From: Hydra vulgaris
Taxonomy: Eukaryota; Cnidaria; Hydrozoa; Anthoathecata; Hydridae
NCBI RefSeq assembly: GCF_038396675.1
Contig: NC_088924.1
Location: 25,378,501 to 25,442,500 of the forward strand
Reading direction: 5' to 3'
Length of the DNA: 64,000 nt
Positions 53,764 to 64,000 of this stretch are shown piece by piece. The position numbers and the translations under genes were made by a program. The notes beneath the pieces were generated by a model. It made no database searches and was not told the origin of the DNA. It saw only the letters and a program-made list of their open reading frames with translations. Position 1 is the stretch's first letter. Each line of letters starts with the position of its first letter.

Positions 53764-56144
53764 TATTTTTCTTCGCCTGACTAGATTATAAAGAATGAGA
53801 AACATAAATTTTCTTTTGCCAATTATAACTATTAACATGTTGTATTAATTACGCTTCATTATTTTATTCAATTGGGCACATTTTAATATTAATTTTTATA
53901 TTACTATTTATTAAATACTAACTGGCCACAACGGTAAAAGAGGAATAAAAAAAAGTTTTTTTTATTGTTCCTTCTTGAAGCAATAGCTGTAAATAACTTG
54001 AAGCAGTAGCTGTAAATAACGCTCATAATTTTGTAACAAAGTTTTGTAAACAAGTAAAACAAAGAAAAATTATTGATATGATCCCATAATATAATTTATT
54101 AAGGTAAAGTAAGGGTTATTTTAACATGTGGGTAACATTGACATGTGTTAGATTAAATGTTTTTACCCGTCACGCTTTAATTATTGTTTAAATTACTTTA
54201 ACAGATGCTGTGGCCAGATATTAAATAAACAAGTACAACTATTTTTATTCACATAGTTAGTATAAGTAACAACTCAATACAGCGAGCATAAATAAATTAT
54301 TCTTTAGTTTTATTGCTGCTGAAAAAATTTAGTTAAAAGAAAAGTAAAACCATACTGTAATATCATTTTACATGTGTTTTTATGATTTTGTTTCTAAATA
54401 TAACGCATTTAAGATTTTTTTGTAGGATTTTTTATTCAAACGCATATTTCAACATTAACAGGAATGTTTAAGTCACCCTATGTGCCAAAAATCAAGCAAA
54501 AGTTGGCGTAACGTCGTATATTTGATGGTTACATGAAATGGAATCAAACAAAGCAAACACTAAAAGTTAATCTTAAAAAAAAATGTACATCAAATGTCAA
54601 TAAATTTAAAAATCGACACTTGCAGAAAGTTTAAATCCATACCTAATAATATTGCATAATACTCTTAAGATCAGCAGAACTTTAAGATGTAAAAACCAAA
54701 CACCAAAACGACTGTCACAAAGCAATCCAGCAAAAAATTTCAACGCTGCGAGATTTGGTTGGAGTCAGATATTGTGTTGATGAGTCATTAATGTGTTGTA
54801 GAACTTAATAGTTTGACAATTCTAAGAAAAAATATTTTTGAGCATAAATTAGCATACTTTTTTTAGATCTTATTACTAGATACTATTAGAACCGAAGCTA
54901 ACTGATATTTTTCAAATAAATAAATATTAAATAAATTTCATTACATTTTCAATTCAATTTTACAACTTGTTAATGCTGCTAATTTTTAAAACAAAAATGT
55001 AGGTTGGTAGTAATATTTAAAATATTTTCTTTTGTTTATCATAACTGCAACAATAATTTCACATCTCACAATGTAAATTAACATTTACGGCACAAAATAT
55101 ATCAATGTCAATGATACCTCACATAAAGGGTACCATTGACAGTTGTAAGCAAACAACTACATTAATTATTTATCAATAAAATCACATGACGAATTAAATT
55201 TATATCAGTTTATGACAGGATTGGTAAACACGTGCAAATATTTTACATCAAAATAATTTTGTCACGTTAAGAGAAAATATGTATTTTTGAAAGATGTGTC
55301 AACGTTACACGACTTTATCTTACGTCTCAATGTAATATTTGTGAGAGATAGTGTTTTTGCAAAAAAAGTCACTGTAGCTTGCCACAGTGATTTTATTTTG
55401 CATAGCAACGCCTGCACTCCGCAACCATTTCAGACGGTTTTCAAAACACTTTTTTGAATAACTAGAGATTAAAACAAAACAGTTGGTTACGGTTCAAGAC
55501 AATGCTTGAATCTAACTTTATGATTGAGCTTATCGTTTTATTTAAACAAAACAGATAATAAAACTAAACTTTTGGAAACAATGGTTGTGGATCCTGTAAA
55601 TCGAAAAAAAAATATTAATCTAGTTTTTGATTACCGGCATCATAACCTGAACAGACGACACGATGAGCTAGGGAGGCAATAACTTCTCCCACTTTTAATT
55701 CAAAACACGTGTCGTTGGCCCTGACAACTGATGTAATGCAAAAGTTACGAAAAGCAGAAAAAATTTTTTTTTTTTGCAAGGCTTGAGTTTGTAGTTATAC
55801 TACACAAAAAAAGTATTTCGTTATGGTTTTTTGTGTTACTGATTTTCTGCTTTTTGTTAGGCATTTTAGTTTAAAAATTTTTTAAGAAAATGTGTATACA
55901 GTTCGAATTCGATGTTGTCATATTGTACATTTTTACTCTGAGCTGATTAGTAAACAGGTAATACAATTATTTTTTATATCAACCGTATTTTAATCTATGG
56001 ACTAAAAGTTTTAAACAATACATTACGTCATAAATTGAAGTTCCTTGAAACACGATGCCTAAAGCAATTATACCATGATGCTTGGAACAATTATACCATT
56101 TAATTATACCATGGTGCTTGGATTTGTTCAAGTCTCTATCTTGC

Positions 56145-56194
56145 CTCACATATGATGCAAGAGTTCATTGAATTCTTGCATCATATGTGAGACA
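56145..56194. repeat. Inverted repeat, ~20-bp arms
   Basis: CTCACATATGATGCAAGA and its reverse complement around TTCATTGAA. Confidence 0.85.
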
Positions 56195-56214
56195 TTCTAG
56201 GAACTATTGACGAA

Positions 56215-56292
56215 TTTCTTTTTTCCAAGCTATTTGAGCTTTTATTGCATAAAAATATTTTCCAAGCTATTTAAGCTTTTATTGCATAAAAA
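56215..56292. repeat. ~38-bp tandem duplication
   Basis: TTTTCCAAGCTATTTGAGCT and TTTTCCAAGCTATTTAAGCT begin two adjacent units, each ending TTTTATTGCATAAAAATA. Confidence 0.85.
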
Positions 56293-57199
56293 TAATATAA
56301 AATAATAAGCTTGATCTATATACACAAAAAAAGTTTGATACAAAAAAATTCGATGTAACATTTGATTATTACTTTTTTTTTGTAGATGAGAAAAGATTTT
56401 TTACCAACTTTATATTGAAGTTTACAAACAAATATAATATATAAGAATGCATTGTGATAGAACAACATCACTTGCACCACTATTATATGCTTTTTTTGTA
56501 GAATCTTTTTAAACAAACCTTATTTAATGGTTACATTTAACTACTTTTATTAAAGTCTAGTCAAACTTTATAAAATTGTTATACTTTGCAAGTTAATACT
56601 TTTGCAAATTAATAATTTGGTGTGCGAGGATAGTAACTAAATGAAAAACGTTTTTAGAGCATGAAGAAACGGTTACAGTATAAGTATGCAACTTTACTGA
56701 ACGAGACGAGTAACGCGATATTGAGTTTTGGTTTTAAAGAACAATTATAAAATAAACTGGTTGCACGTTTGAGCAGCAACCATGATAGTATTTTTAGAAA
56801 AAAGAAGGAGATGCAACCTCACGACGATAGCGCAAAGGATTAAACTTGGAAGCTAGAGCAGGTCTAGTTACATTCATTATAAATTTTACGGATAACCAGG
56901 CCAAATGTGACAACAGATTTCTATCCAGGGACACATAAAAGATTTATACAGATAATAATAAATCAGGAGTAAGAAAATGGCAGTACGATAAAGAAACAAC
57001 ATTAGTAGATGTTAACTTTGCAATGGGTTATATACAAATTCTCATGATAGGATATTACTAAAGGAAAATCCGAGAAGACGTAGAGTAGATTAGTCAGAAA
57101 GAGTGTTGTCATTAATTATTATAAGAAAATCAACAATATTGAAATAATTATAAACAGTAAAGTTTTGATAAAAATTCACCAGCCACTTCCACCAGCCAC

Positions 57200-57252
57200 T
57201 TCACCAGTCACTTCCACCAGACTGGTGAAGTCTGGTGGAAGTGACTGGTGAA
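57200..57252. repeat. Perfect palindrome, 24-bp arms, 5-base loop
   Basis: Arm starts TTCACCAGTCACTTCCACCA; loop GGTGA. It sits in a CCACTTCCACCAG-type micro-repeat in the LINE thumb region. Confidence 0.9.
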
Positions 57253-57484
57253 ACTTCAACTGCTTCTTCCACTTCAACTGCTTCAAATCAACTGCCTGTT
57301 CTAAACAACCAAAAAGTGATGACTCTTCGACATGACTAGAGTATATAGTTATGTCGTCAGTAAATAGAGCCACTTTAATTGAAAGATTGTCAGGAGGGTT
57401 ATTAATATATATAAGAAACAGAATTGGACAAAGGATGACCTTGTGATACCAAATAAATGACTGGAAATAAAAATGAGCGTTGTC

Positions 57485-59056
57485 TGGTGAGCGGCGATGT
57501 ATTGTTTAACGATGCGTTGATTAATTGTGATCGATGCATCGAACAACCCATCGTGTCCGATACATTGAACGCAATGAGTTGTTCAATGCATCAAACACGG
57601 TTAATCGAACAAAAATGTACCTGAACGATTAACGATGTGTTATAAAAATAATATATAAAATGCAAAAATTACTTATATTAGTGGTTTTTTGATTTACAAC
57701 TATGTTCCTTATAATGCCTTTTCACATAAGAAAAAGTAAATAAATTGTTTGTATTGATAATCGTAAATTTAAATAGATTGTCCAATGTATTATTAATCGT
57801 AAATCATTAAATTGAATAGGTTGTTTAATATATTGTTAATCGTAAATCGTTAACTTAAATGCCTTAATATAACAGGACACTTATTGATAAAGATTGATTG
57901 GCTTCTTCAATCACTCTCAGAATTTAAAGGATTTAATAATTATCGAAGTGTCAAGAATTCTAGATGTTACAATAAAAAAACTAGTTAATAGGTGCTCAAC
58001 CAGATGAAACAGTCAGATCTACCAATTACAATCAATTAATAAGCTACTGCTTGTCATCAAAATAGTAGCAGAAAAAGATGTTTCACAAAATCTATTTAAC
58101 AAAATACCAGATAAAGTGGAGATTAAACCACTCAAAATCCATCCAATCCCATAATAAAAGAGGTCGCTGATTATTACTTATTGAAAATAAATGACAAGTT
58201 TCCCGAATATGGAGTTACAGTTTTAGAATACGCACATGCAATCATGTTAGATCCACGCTACAAATGATCAAGATTGCATTACATTGGGGAAAGGTACAAC
58301 ATAACCAAGATATCCTTGAAGGAATCTGAGTTTAACATGTGAAAGGTCAAACTTAAGAACACCTCACCAACACATCACAATACTTCATTGATGAAACACA
58401 AGACACAGACACAGCCTCAGAAAACAAAATAACTGGATACTTGTGAAAGCTTGAAGATTTTTAACGGAGATTAAGGCAGTGTTAGAAAGCTATTTAACAA
58501 CAACATTGATTGCCAATAACGAGTATATACTTCGTTACTGGAAGAACCAATCATTTAAGTATCCCAAACTTGCCCGCTTTGCCAGAAGAATATTGGCAAT
58601 TCTAGTAGCTTTCTCAAAGCTTTTCCTCCAATCAAGGAGAATATTGGCAATTTCAGTAGCTTCCTCTGAACGAGTGTTTTACACAGTTGGAAATACCTTT
58701 TGTGATGGAGAACAAATCAATTATCATACAAAGTTGAAAAAACTTGTTAATATAAGAAAAACCTAAGACAGATAAAGAAAATGCATGTTAGAAGAATATG
58801 TGAACAATTTTTTTTTCTCTGTAAATTTTTTATTCCATAACTGTAGCACACTAGCAAATAACAATAACCAAATAAGATTTTAGTTTTGAATTTAACTGTT
58901 TTATAAACTTTATTTTTATTCTTTCGATGCATTGTTTAACGATCCAATCTTTCGATGCAGTTTAACGATGATGGATGTTCAATGCATTATTTAACGATGC
59001 GTGTTTCGATGCATCGACGTATTTAACGATGTTAAACGAAACATCGCCACTCCGTA
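57485..59056. mobile_element. hAT transposon, 1572 bp, inserted in LINE
   Basis: Flanked by the 8-bp direct repeats GCGTTGTC (57477-57484) and GTGTTGTC (59057-59064), one mismatch. Ends TGGTGAGCGGCGATG and, in reverse, TACGGAGTGGCGATG match at 11 of 15 positions, like hAT ends. Subterminal regions are full of CGATGCATCG, TTTAACGATG and related words, as expected of transposase-binding repeats. It encodes a broken hAT transposase. Confidence 0.85.
57950..58766 (+). pseudogene. hAT transposase C-terminal relic
   Basis: Plus-strand pieces: a degraded middle part (KIPDKVEIKPLKIHPIP near 58100), VLEYAHAIMLDPRYK in mixed frames (58220-58265; the LDPRYK motif is characteristic), then 58479-58766 with VLESYLTTTLI, YWKNQSFKYPKLARFARRIL and SSERVFYTVGN, the hAT dimerisation domain. 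RRILAI.VA is present twice (near 58595 and 58640), a small internal duplication. The N-terminal zinc finger and first Asp are missing. Confidence 0.8.
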
Positions 59057-59290
59057 GTGTTGTCCTTCAATGACAGCTTTAATATTGTGGTTAAAAGAAA
59101 ATAACTCAATAACTTTTAAAAAATGGCAGAAATTTAATTGAAAGCTTTTGGTATGTCAAGAGAAATAGTCTTTTCTTCGCTGCTTCCATATAATGTACAA
59201 TAGAACCTTTCTGCTATAACATCTAACACGTCAGCTGTAGAACGAGATGATCAAAAGCCACAATGATTGTTTGAGAGTTAGTTGTTAGAT

Positions 59291-59539
59291 TTAAGATGAG
59301 ATAATAGAAGTTTGAAAATTAACAATTTTACAAAAACGTCTTATTTGTATAACATTTTATTTTTTCTAATACTCAAAGCATCAGCAATTTTTTTTGCAAT
59401 TACTTGTACCTAGTTTAACAGAATTTAAAAAAAAAACACACTAAAGCAAAAGCGTAGGCTTCGCTCAACCAAAATTAACTTTTACAAAACAAACGCTTAA
59501 ATAACCTCCGGGGGAGGAGAGTGGCGTGGGTGGGGGTTA
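59291..59539. other. Non-coding stretch
   Basis: No gene; a GGGGGAGGAGAGTGG patch lies just before the MITE. Confidence 0.4.
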
Positions 59540-59746
59540 TCCATAAAGTACGTAGGCGGATTTTTTAAACCCGTGAAACGCAATGCTTTTGTTAAAAAAA
59601 GAAATTATATTTTAAGAGAGACAAAAAACAAGAGAGTCAAACCGTGTACGTACTCGCTGTTTCTAACACCACCTTTTACCTTGTACGCATTTGTACTTTT
59701 TTTAGGCAACACCTCCTTCCCCATACCTTCGTACGTACTTTATGGA
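59540..59746. mobile_element. Small MITE with CCATAAAGTACGTA termini
   Basis: TCCATAAAGTACGTA (59540-59554) and its exact reverse complement (59732-59746) border a 207-bp A-rich interior. Similar CCATAAAGTACGT ends occur in non-autonomous elements of other invertebrates, as far as I recall. Target duplication not clear (TA on the left at 59538-59539). Confidence 0.55.
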
Positions 59747-61187
59747 AGATATATAAAATATAAAAGTAGTTTTTCTAAAAATTCAAACAGTCTTATTAGA
59801 GAGGTGGAGCAGAGTAATAGTGATTACTCTGAGAATTTTGATTTTCAATTTGAGAATGATTAAAAACTTCAATTAAAAATTTTTTTAATTCAATTTATAT
59901 AACTTCTACTTTTTAGTTCAATAACATTTTATTTAAGACATAATTTCTTTAAAAATATATTATAACTTATATTTTTCTTTTTCTCTTAACATTTTATATG
60001 CTCTTTATAAAACATTTATTTAAAATATATACAAACTGGTGAAAGTAAAAACATTAAAAACGTTCTGTTTAAGGCGAAGAGAAAGCAAACTTTAAATGAC
60101 CTGCGCATTTTTATAAAAGTTCGCACTATTCTACTACCATAATGTTTTATTACTAAACATTTTAATATCTTTTTTTGCAAATCATAAATAACATGAGTGT
60201 GACCAGTTCTAACGATGCGGGAAAAGCGCTAAAAAACAAACACAAAAAACAAGTGTTAGAAACAAATAAAATAAAAAAAAGCTATTTTCAAAAACCAGAA
60301 CAAAAAAAATAGTTTATTAATTTTACATTAACTGCAGAGTTAAAGAATAAAAAATTTTTATTTTTTATATATATCTTTTTTTTATGTTAAATTAATTAGT
60401 TTTTACTGTTAAACTTATTTTAGAAAACTATGTTTAAAAAAAAAAACTTTTTATCATTCCAACTGTCTGAATAGTTCCCTTGTTAAAAACAAGATTTTAT
60501 TGTAAAATTTTTAAGTCATGCAACCTAGTATAATAACCTGATAAGTTAGATTAATTTAGTTCACAAGACGATATGCATAGTGCATTGACAATATCATTAG
60601 ACACAAGTTGGTTAATTATTCCATAAATATTAAAAGCATTTAAAAAAAAAAGTATAAATTTAACTTTTTGTGAGAAAGAAGCAATAAATAATGTAATAAT
60701 AATTTTAATAAGGAAAAATGGGGTATTAGCCCTGCTTTCACTTTTTTTCTACGGGACTTTTTTTTTTTAAAGAAATTTCTAGATATAGAGGAAAACTTTT
60801 TAGAAATTGACAATTGCCTCCCCCCCCCTACTTCAAAACCCGGGTCATCAGCCCTGCCTAGAACCATTTACAAATTTTTAGTTTTTATTTAAATATTTTA
60901 TTTTTAAATGTGACCAGCTCACTGAAAGCTAGAGCTTCTGCAAACTCCAAGTCTAAGAAAAGAGTTTTAACAAACTCAATGCAGCTTAAAATTAATAAAC
61001 TCATATTCTTGTAGAATACTTTTACAACAAGTTTTTTTAATTAAATTTTAAAATGTCCAAAATGATTTTTTATAATCATTGTCCTTGTAATAAGCCAACA
61101 CAATATAATAAACTACTACCCCTTTCTAAATTATAATACATGGATAACTCAACAAATTAGAATAATAGTCTTACATAAAAAAACGTC

Positions 61188-61192
<5 letters not shown>
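59747..61192. other. Non-coding stretch
   Basis: No gene recognised. A CCCCCCCC run and AACCCGGGTCATCAGCCCTG near 60821-60855 look like part of a dispersed repeat. Confidence 0.45.

Positions 61193-61240
<48 letters not shown>
61193..61240. repeat. (TA)n microsatellite
   Basis: About 48 bases of TA. Confidence 0.95.
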
Positions 61241-61244
<4 letters not shown>

Positions 61245-61959
61245 TTATAATTAGTTAGGAAATATAACAAATTATATTTTACCTACAAAAACCAAATATG
61301 TACCAAAATCTATCACAAGTCCAATATTCAAGAACAAACATTGATAAAGAAATTGAAGCACTCACATGAGTTATTATAGCTACATATTTTTAAAGAAAAA
61401 ACAATAAGTTATGAAACTAAAATAAATAAATTAACTATATATTAAATTAAAAATTGCAAGCAATCTGTAAATTTTAGACATTCTAATGCTTACACTCAGA
61501 CTGTTCACACACACTAATAAAAATATTTATGAACATTTATATTGGTCAAAGTTGGTTCTAAAATTTTTTCTTTAAATTAATTTGAAGAAAAAATTTATTT
61601 AAAAAACATTTAAATTATTGATAGCTTCAATAAATAAAACAGAATAAAAAGACAATAAAAAAATTTAGAAAACAAAACTCTAAAAAAACCATTATTAAAG
61701 CAACAAACTTTTATTTTTAAAAATAAACTATTTACTTGGTTTTTAAGAAGATACAGAACCTCTATTTTTTTAAAAGCGTCAATCAATATCAACTGTTGAT
61801 TTTGTTAATATTAAGATTAATTATAAGACGATTGTAATAATTGTAGAACAGTTGTCTAGTTAAGGCTAGACAACTGTTCTTACAAATATAATTTGCTACA
61901 ACTATAAATATGACTAACTTTTGGATCATCAAGACAACCTAATTTTATTTTATTTTTTA
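61241..61959. other. Non-coding stretch with one hairpin
   Basis: No gene. Hairpin at 61842-61884: AGAACAGTTGTCTAG and its reverse complement around TTAAGG, with a one-base bulge further out. Confidence 0.5.
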
Positions 61960-63440
61960 TTCTGATGCACTCCCGACAAGGCTGCAAACAACCACTATTA
62001 AGTTGGGAGTTACTTGAAAAAAAAAAGAATATAGTTATAGAGCATAGAAACGGTTGACAGAAGTCTTGAAAAGTTAAAGGTTGTATGAATCAGGAAAATA
62101 TGAAGATGGGAGAGAGTTCCAAAGGGTTGAAGTGCAGAGAAAACTAGACGATTAAAACTTTTTAGAGCATACAAGGGCAGATACAACGCAAAAATGATAC
62201 TATACTGAATGACAAGTCAAGCAAGAATGAGTTTCAATTGATGGAACTAGAGATGATAGCTCCTTTGAGCAGCGACCATGATATTATTTGTAGAAATGAG
62301 ATAGAGATGCAACTTAATGGCGATGGGAAAGAGGCTCAAAATTAGCATATAGAGCGAGTCCAACTACCTTTACAATGCAAATTGTTGAGAAGATAATGAG
62401 CATCATTAGAAGAACCAGCCCAAATATGACAACAGTATTCCATACAGGGACGAATAAGAGATTTGTAGAGGTAGAGAATGGAATCAGGAGAGAAAAAATG
62501 GTGAGCGCAATAAAGAAAAGAAACCTTAGCAGATGCTAATTTAGCAATCGATTGTATATATGGTTTCCATGAAAGGTCAGTAGTAAACGATTATTCCAAG
62601 AGGACGTAAAGAAGAGAGCTCAGTGAGAAGGTTGCCATTCATTAATATAGAAATGCCAACAGTATTGCGATAGTTGTTTCCAGTAAATAACTGAGTTTTG
62701 TCAGGGTTAAATTTACTAGCCACTGTGAAATTATAACCCCAATTTGTTACAGAAGTGATATCAGAATCAAGATCAGCTGCCTGTTCTAAGCAATCAAAAG
62801 AGAGAAGACTTTTTGTCAAGACAGGAATATAAAGTTGAGTCATCAGTAAAAAGAGCTACTTTAGATGTAAGGTTTCATTAATGTAGATAAGAAATAAAAC
62901 AGGACAAAGAATAGATCCTTGATGTACCCCGGAAGTTACTAAAAACTAAGAAGAGTGTGAGTCTTCGAGGATGACTTTAATAAAGCGGTTAGAAAGAAAT
63001 GATTTGATAACCTCAAAAACTTTCCCAGATACACCTTATGAAATAAGCTTATGGAGAAGACCAGCATGCAAAACTTTGTTGAAAGTCTTAGATATGTCAA
63101 GAGGAATAACCCTAGCCTCTCCGCTTCACAGAAGCAAATCAGACGTAGAGTAAGAGGATCATAAACCATATTGATTGTCTGACAGTAAGTTATTTGATTA
63201 AAGATGGGGTGTGAGAAGTTTTTTGATCAAAGACTTAAAGTTCTTGCTCATAACAGAATGAAGACTGATTGGACAATAACTTGAGGGGTCAGAGTGTTCT
63301 CCTGAGATTTTTGAAAATTGGAATAACAGATGCCATTTTCCAGCAGGCAGGAAAACAAGAACCAGTCAAGCAATTTTTAAACACTTTAGAGAGAACTGAA
63401 GATTATGCAGCCTTACTTTAGTTAAATAAAATATTGCAGT
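61960..63440 (-). pseudogene. LINE reverse transcriptase relic (same family as 56758-59290)
   Basis: Minus strand, 5' to 3': GSCFPACWKMASVIPIFKN (about 63360-63300), TVRQSIWFMI and LFLLTYLRLSTKFCMLV (63180-63050), KVYLGKFLRLSNHFFLTALL (about 63035-62970), VHQGSILCPVLFLIYIN (62930-62880), MTQLYIPV in place of the FADD box (62843), LEQAADLDSDITSVTNWGYN (62790-62730), FNPDKTQLF, SILMNGNLLTELSSLRPLGI. A tail related to LWNSLPSSYFPDSYN lies near 62120-62070. Many stops. Confidence 0.75.
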
Positions 63441-64000
63441 TTTGTTATTACCATCTTTTAGTTTTGATATTGGCAAGATCAACTGTATATCAATTGACAC
63501 TATTAACAAAATAGGAGTTTTTAAATATCAAATAAATATTTCGTTATTTAATTTTCAAAAATAAACGTTTTTTGGTTTAATAATTGCATTTTAATTTTTT
63601 AGAATATTTTTTTCTAATAATTTTGTATTGATTTTATTTTGCTTTATTTACTGAAGCTAGCATTTTAAGGTAGCAATTTAAAGGCATGAAAGCTAGCAAT
63701 TTAAAGGCATGAAGTTAATTTATTTTTTTATTTTATTTTAAAATTTAAAATTAACAAGCAGAGAAAATATTTAAATTTAATTTGAGAAAGGTTTTATGCT
63801 ATTTAGCAAAATGTTTTCTTAATATGCACAATTTTTGACAACTTTTAGAGAACCTTTTAAAGTTCAAGCAAAACTGTGTGGAAACATACAATATGTAACA
63901 CATGTTACATATGTTTTTGTTTTAGCTATGGTTTTGTTTTAGATTAGGAAAGATATGAAACTTTTTTACTTGAATTTTTTTTTTTAATTTTTACTTTTCA
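63441..64000. other. Non-coding stretch to the window end
   Basis: No gene. A 22-bp direct duplication (AGCTAGCAATTTAAAGGCAT) lies near 63655-63713, and a short GTAACACATGTTAC palindrome near 63895. Confidence 0.5.

Larger units (their letters stand above)
53766..56757. other. Non-coding stretch with small palindromes
   Basis: No gene recognised. Noted: imperfect inverted repeat 55106-55141 around GTCAATG...TACC, hairpin GTCACTGTAGCTTGCCACAG near 55369, long hairpin 56145-56194 and tandem duplication 56215-56292. Confidence 0.45.
56758..59290 (-). pseudogene. LINE reverse transcriptase relic, split by a hAT element
   Basis: The minus strand reads, 5' to 3', RSSRSTADVLDVIAERFY and SLDIPKAFN (59290-59065), then after the inserted element ILCPILFLIYINNPPDN and LFTDDITIYSSHVEESSLFG with CLEQAVDL (57440-57290), then degraded thumb sequence to about 56758. 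FTDD stands for the catalytic FADD box. Same family as the relic at 61960-63440. Joining across the hAT element restores the alignment with that second copy. Confidence 0.75.

Noticed and set aside
60193-60312. 39-residue Lys-rich frame starting MSVTSSNDAGKALKNK
   Set aside because: Low-complexity, A-rich coding with no neighbouring exons or known domain; kept only as a remark.

Overview
The window looks like genomic DNA of a hydrozoan cnidarian, most likely Hydra (inference). It is very AT-rich, has short spliced exons with GT/AG borders, many long (TA)n microsatellites, and a dense load of decayed transposons of many animal superfamilies. No prokaryotic or organellar features are visible. 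Almost all of the sequence is transposon-derived or non-coding; two host genes are clear.

Host genes. (1) 272-3471 (+): the 3' part of a dihydropyrimidinase/CRMP-family gene in seven exons, its 5' part outside the window. (2) 47927-51674 (-): a complete four-exon ribosomal protein S11 gene encoding 156 residues. Its 2.8-kb second intron holds a cluster of box C/D snoRNA-like sequences on the same strand. Two match the SNORD34 guide (28S target) and two match the SNORD57 guide (18S target); a third SNORD57-like copy has lost box D. They lie in a locally duplicated 266-bp block. A possible two-exon gene tail lies at 35378-35972.

Mobile elements, left to right: RAG1/Transib-like transposase relic (4842-6545, -); LINE fragment (8235-9200, +); deleted Gypsy element with a possible 5' LTR and primer binding site (about 9558-11262); microsatellite-flanked foldback (14611-14952); a 4-kb DNA transposon of unassigned family with long TIRs, nested in a MITE-like sequence (15483-19700); a 7.3-kb palindromic ISL2EU/Harbinger-like element (20711-28003) with two intact, identical THAP-DDE transposase genes facing inward around one SAP-SWIM-YqaJ-PHD gene; foldback element with an internal satellite (28301-29338); CACTA-like transposase relic (33241-34403); LINE (39122-42190, +) followed by a TATG array; LINE endonuclease relic (about 43840-44220); possible MULE-like relic (about 45415-45700, -); pogo/Tigger relic (about 52375-53763); and two relics of one LINE family on the minus strand (56758-59290 and about 61960-63440). 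The first of these two is split by a 1572-bp hAT element with an 8-bp target duplication.

The two signals most worth following are the palindromic THAP/YqaJ element and the RPS11 intronic snoRNA cluster. Many perfect short palindromes (17-33 bp arms) are scattered through the non-coding stretches and are listed separately.
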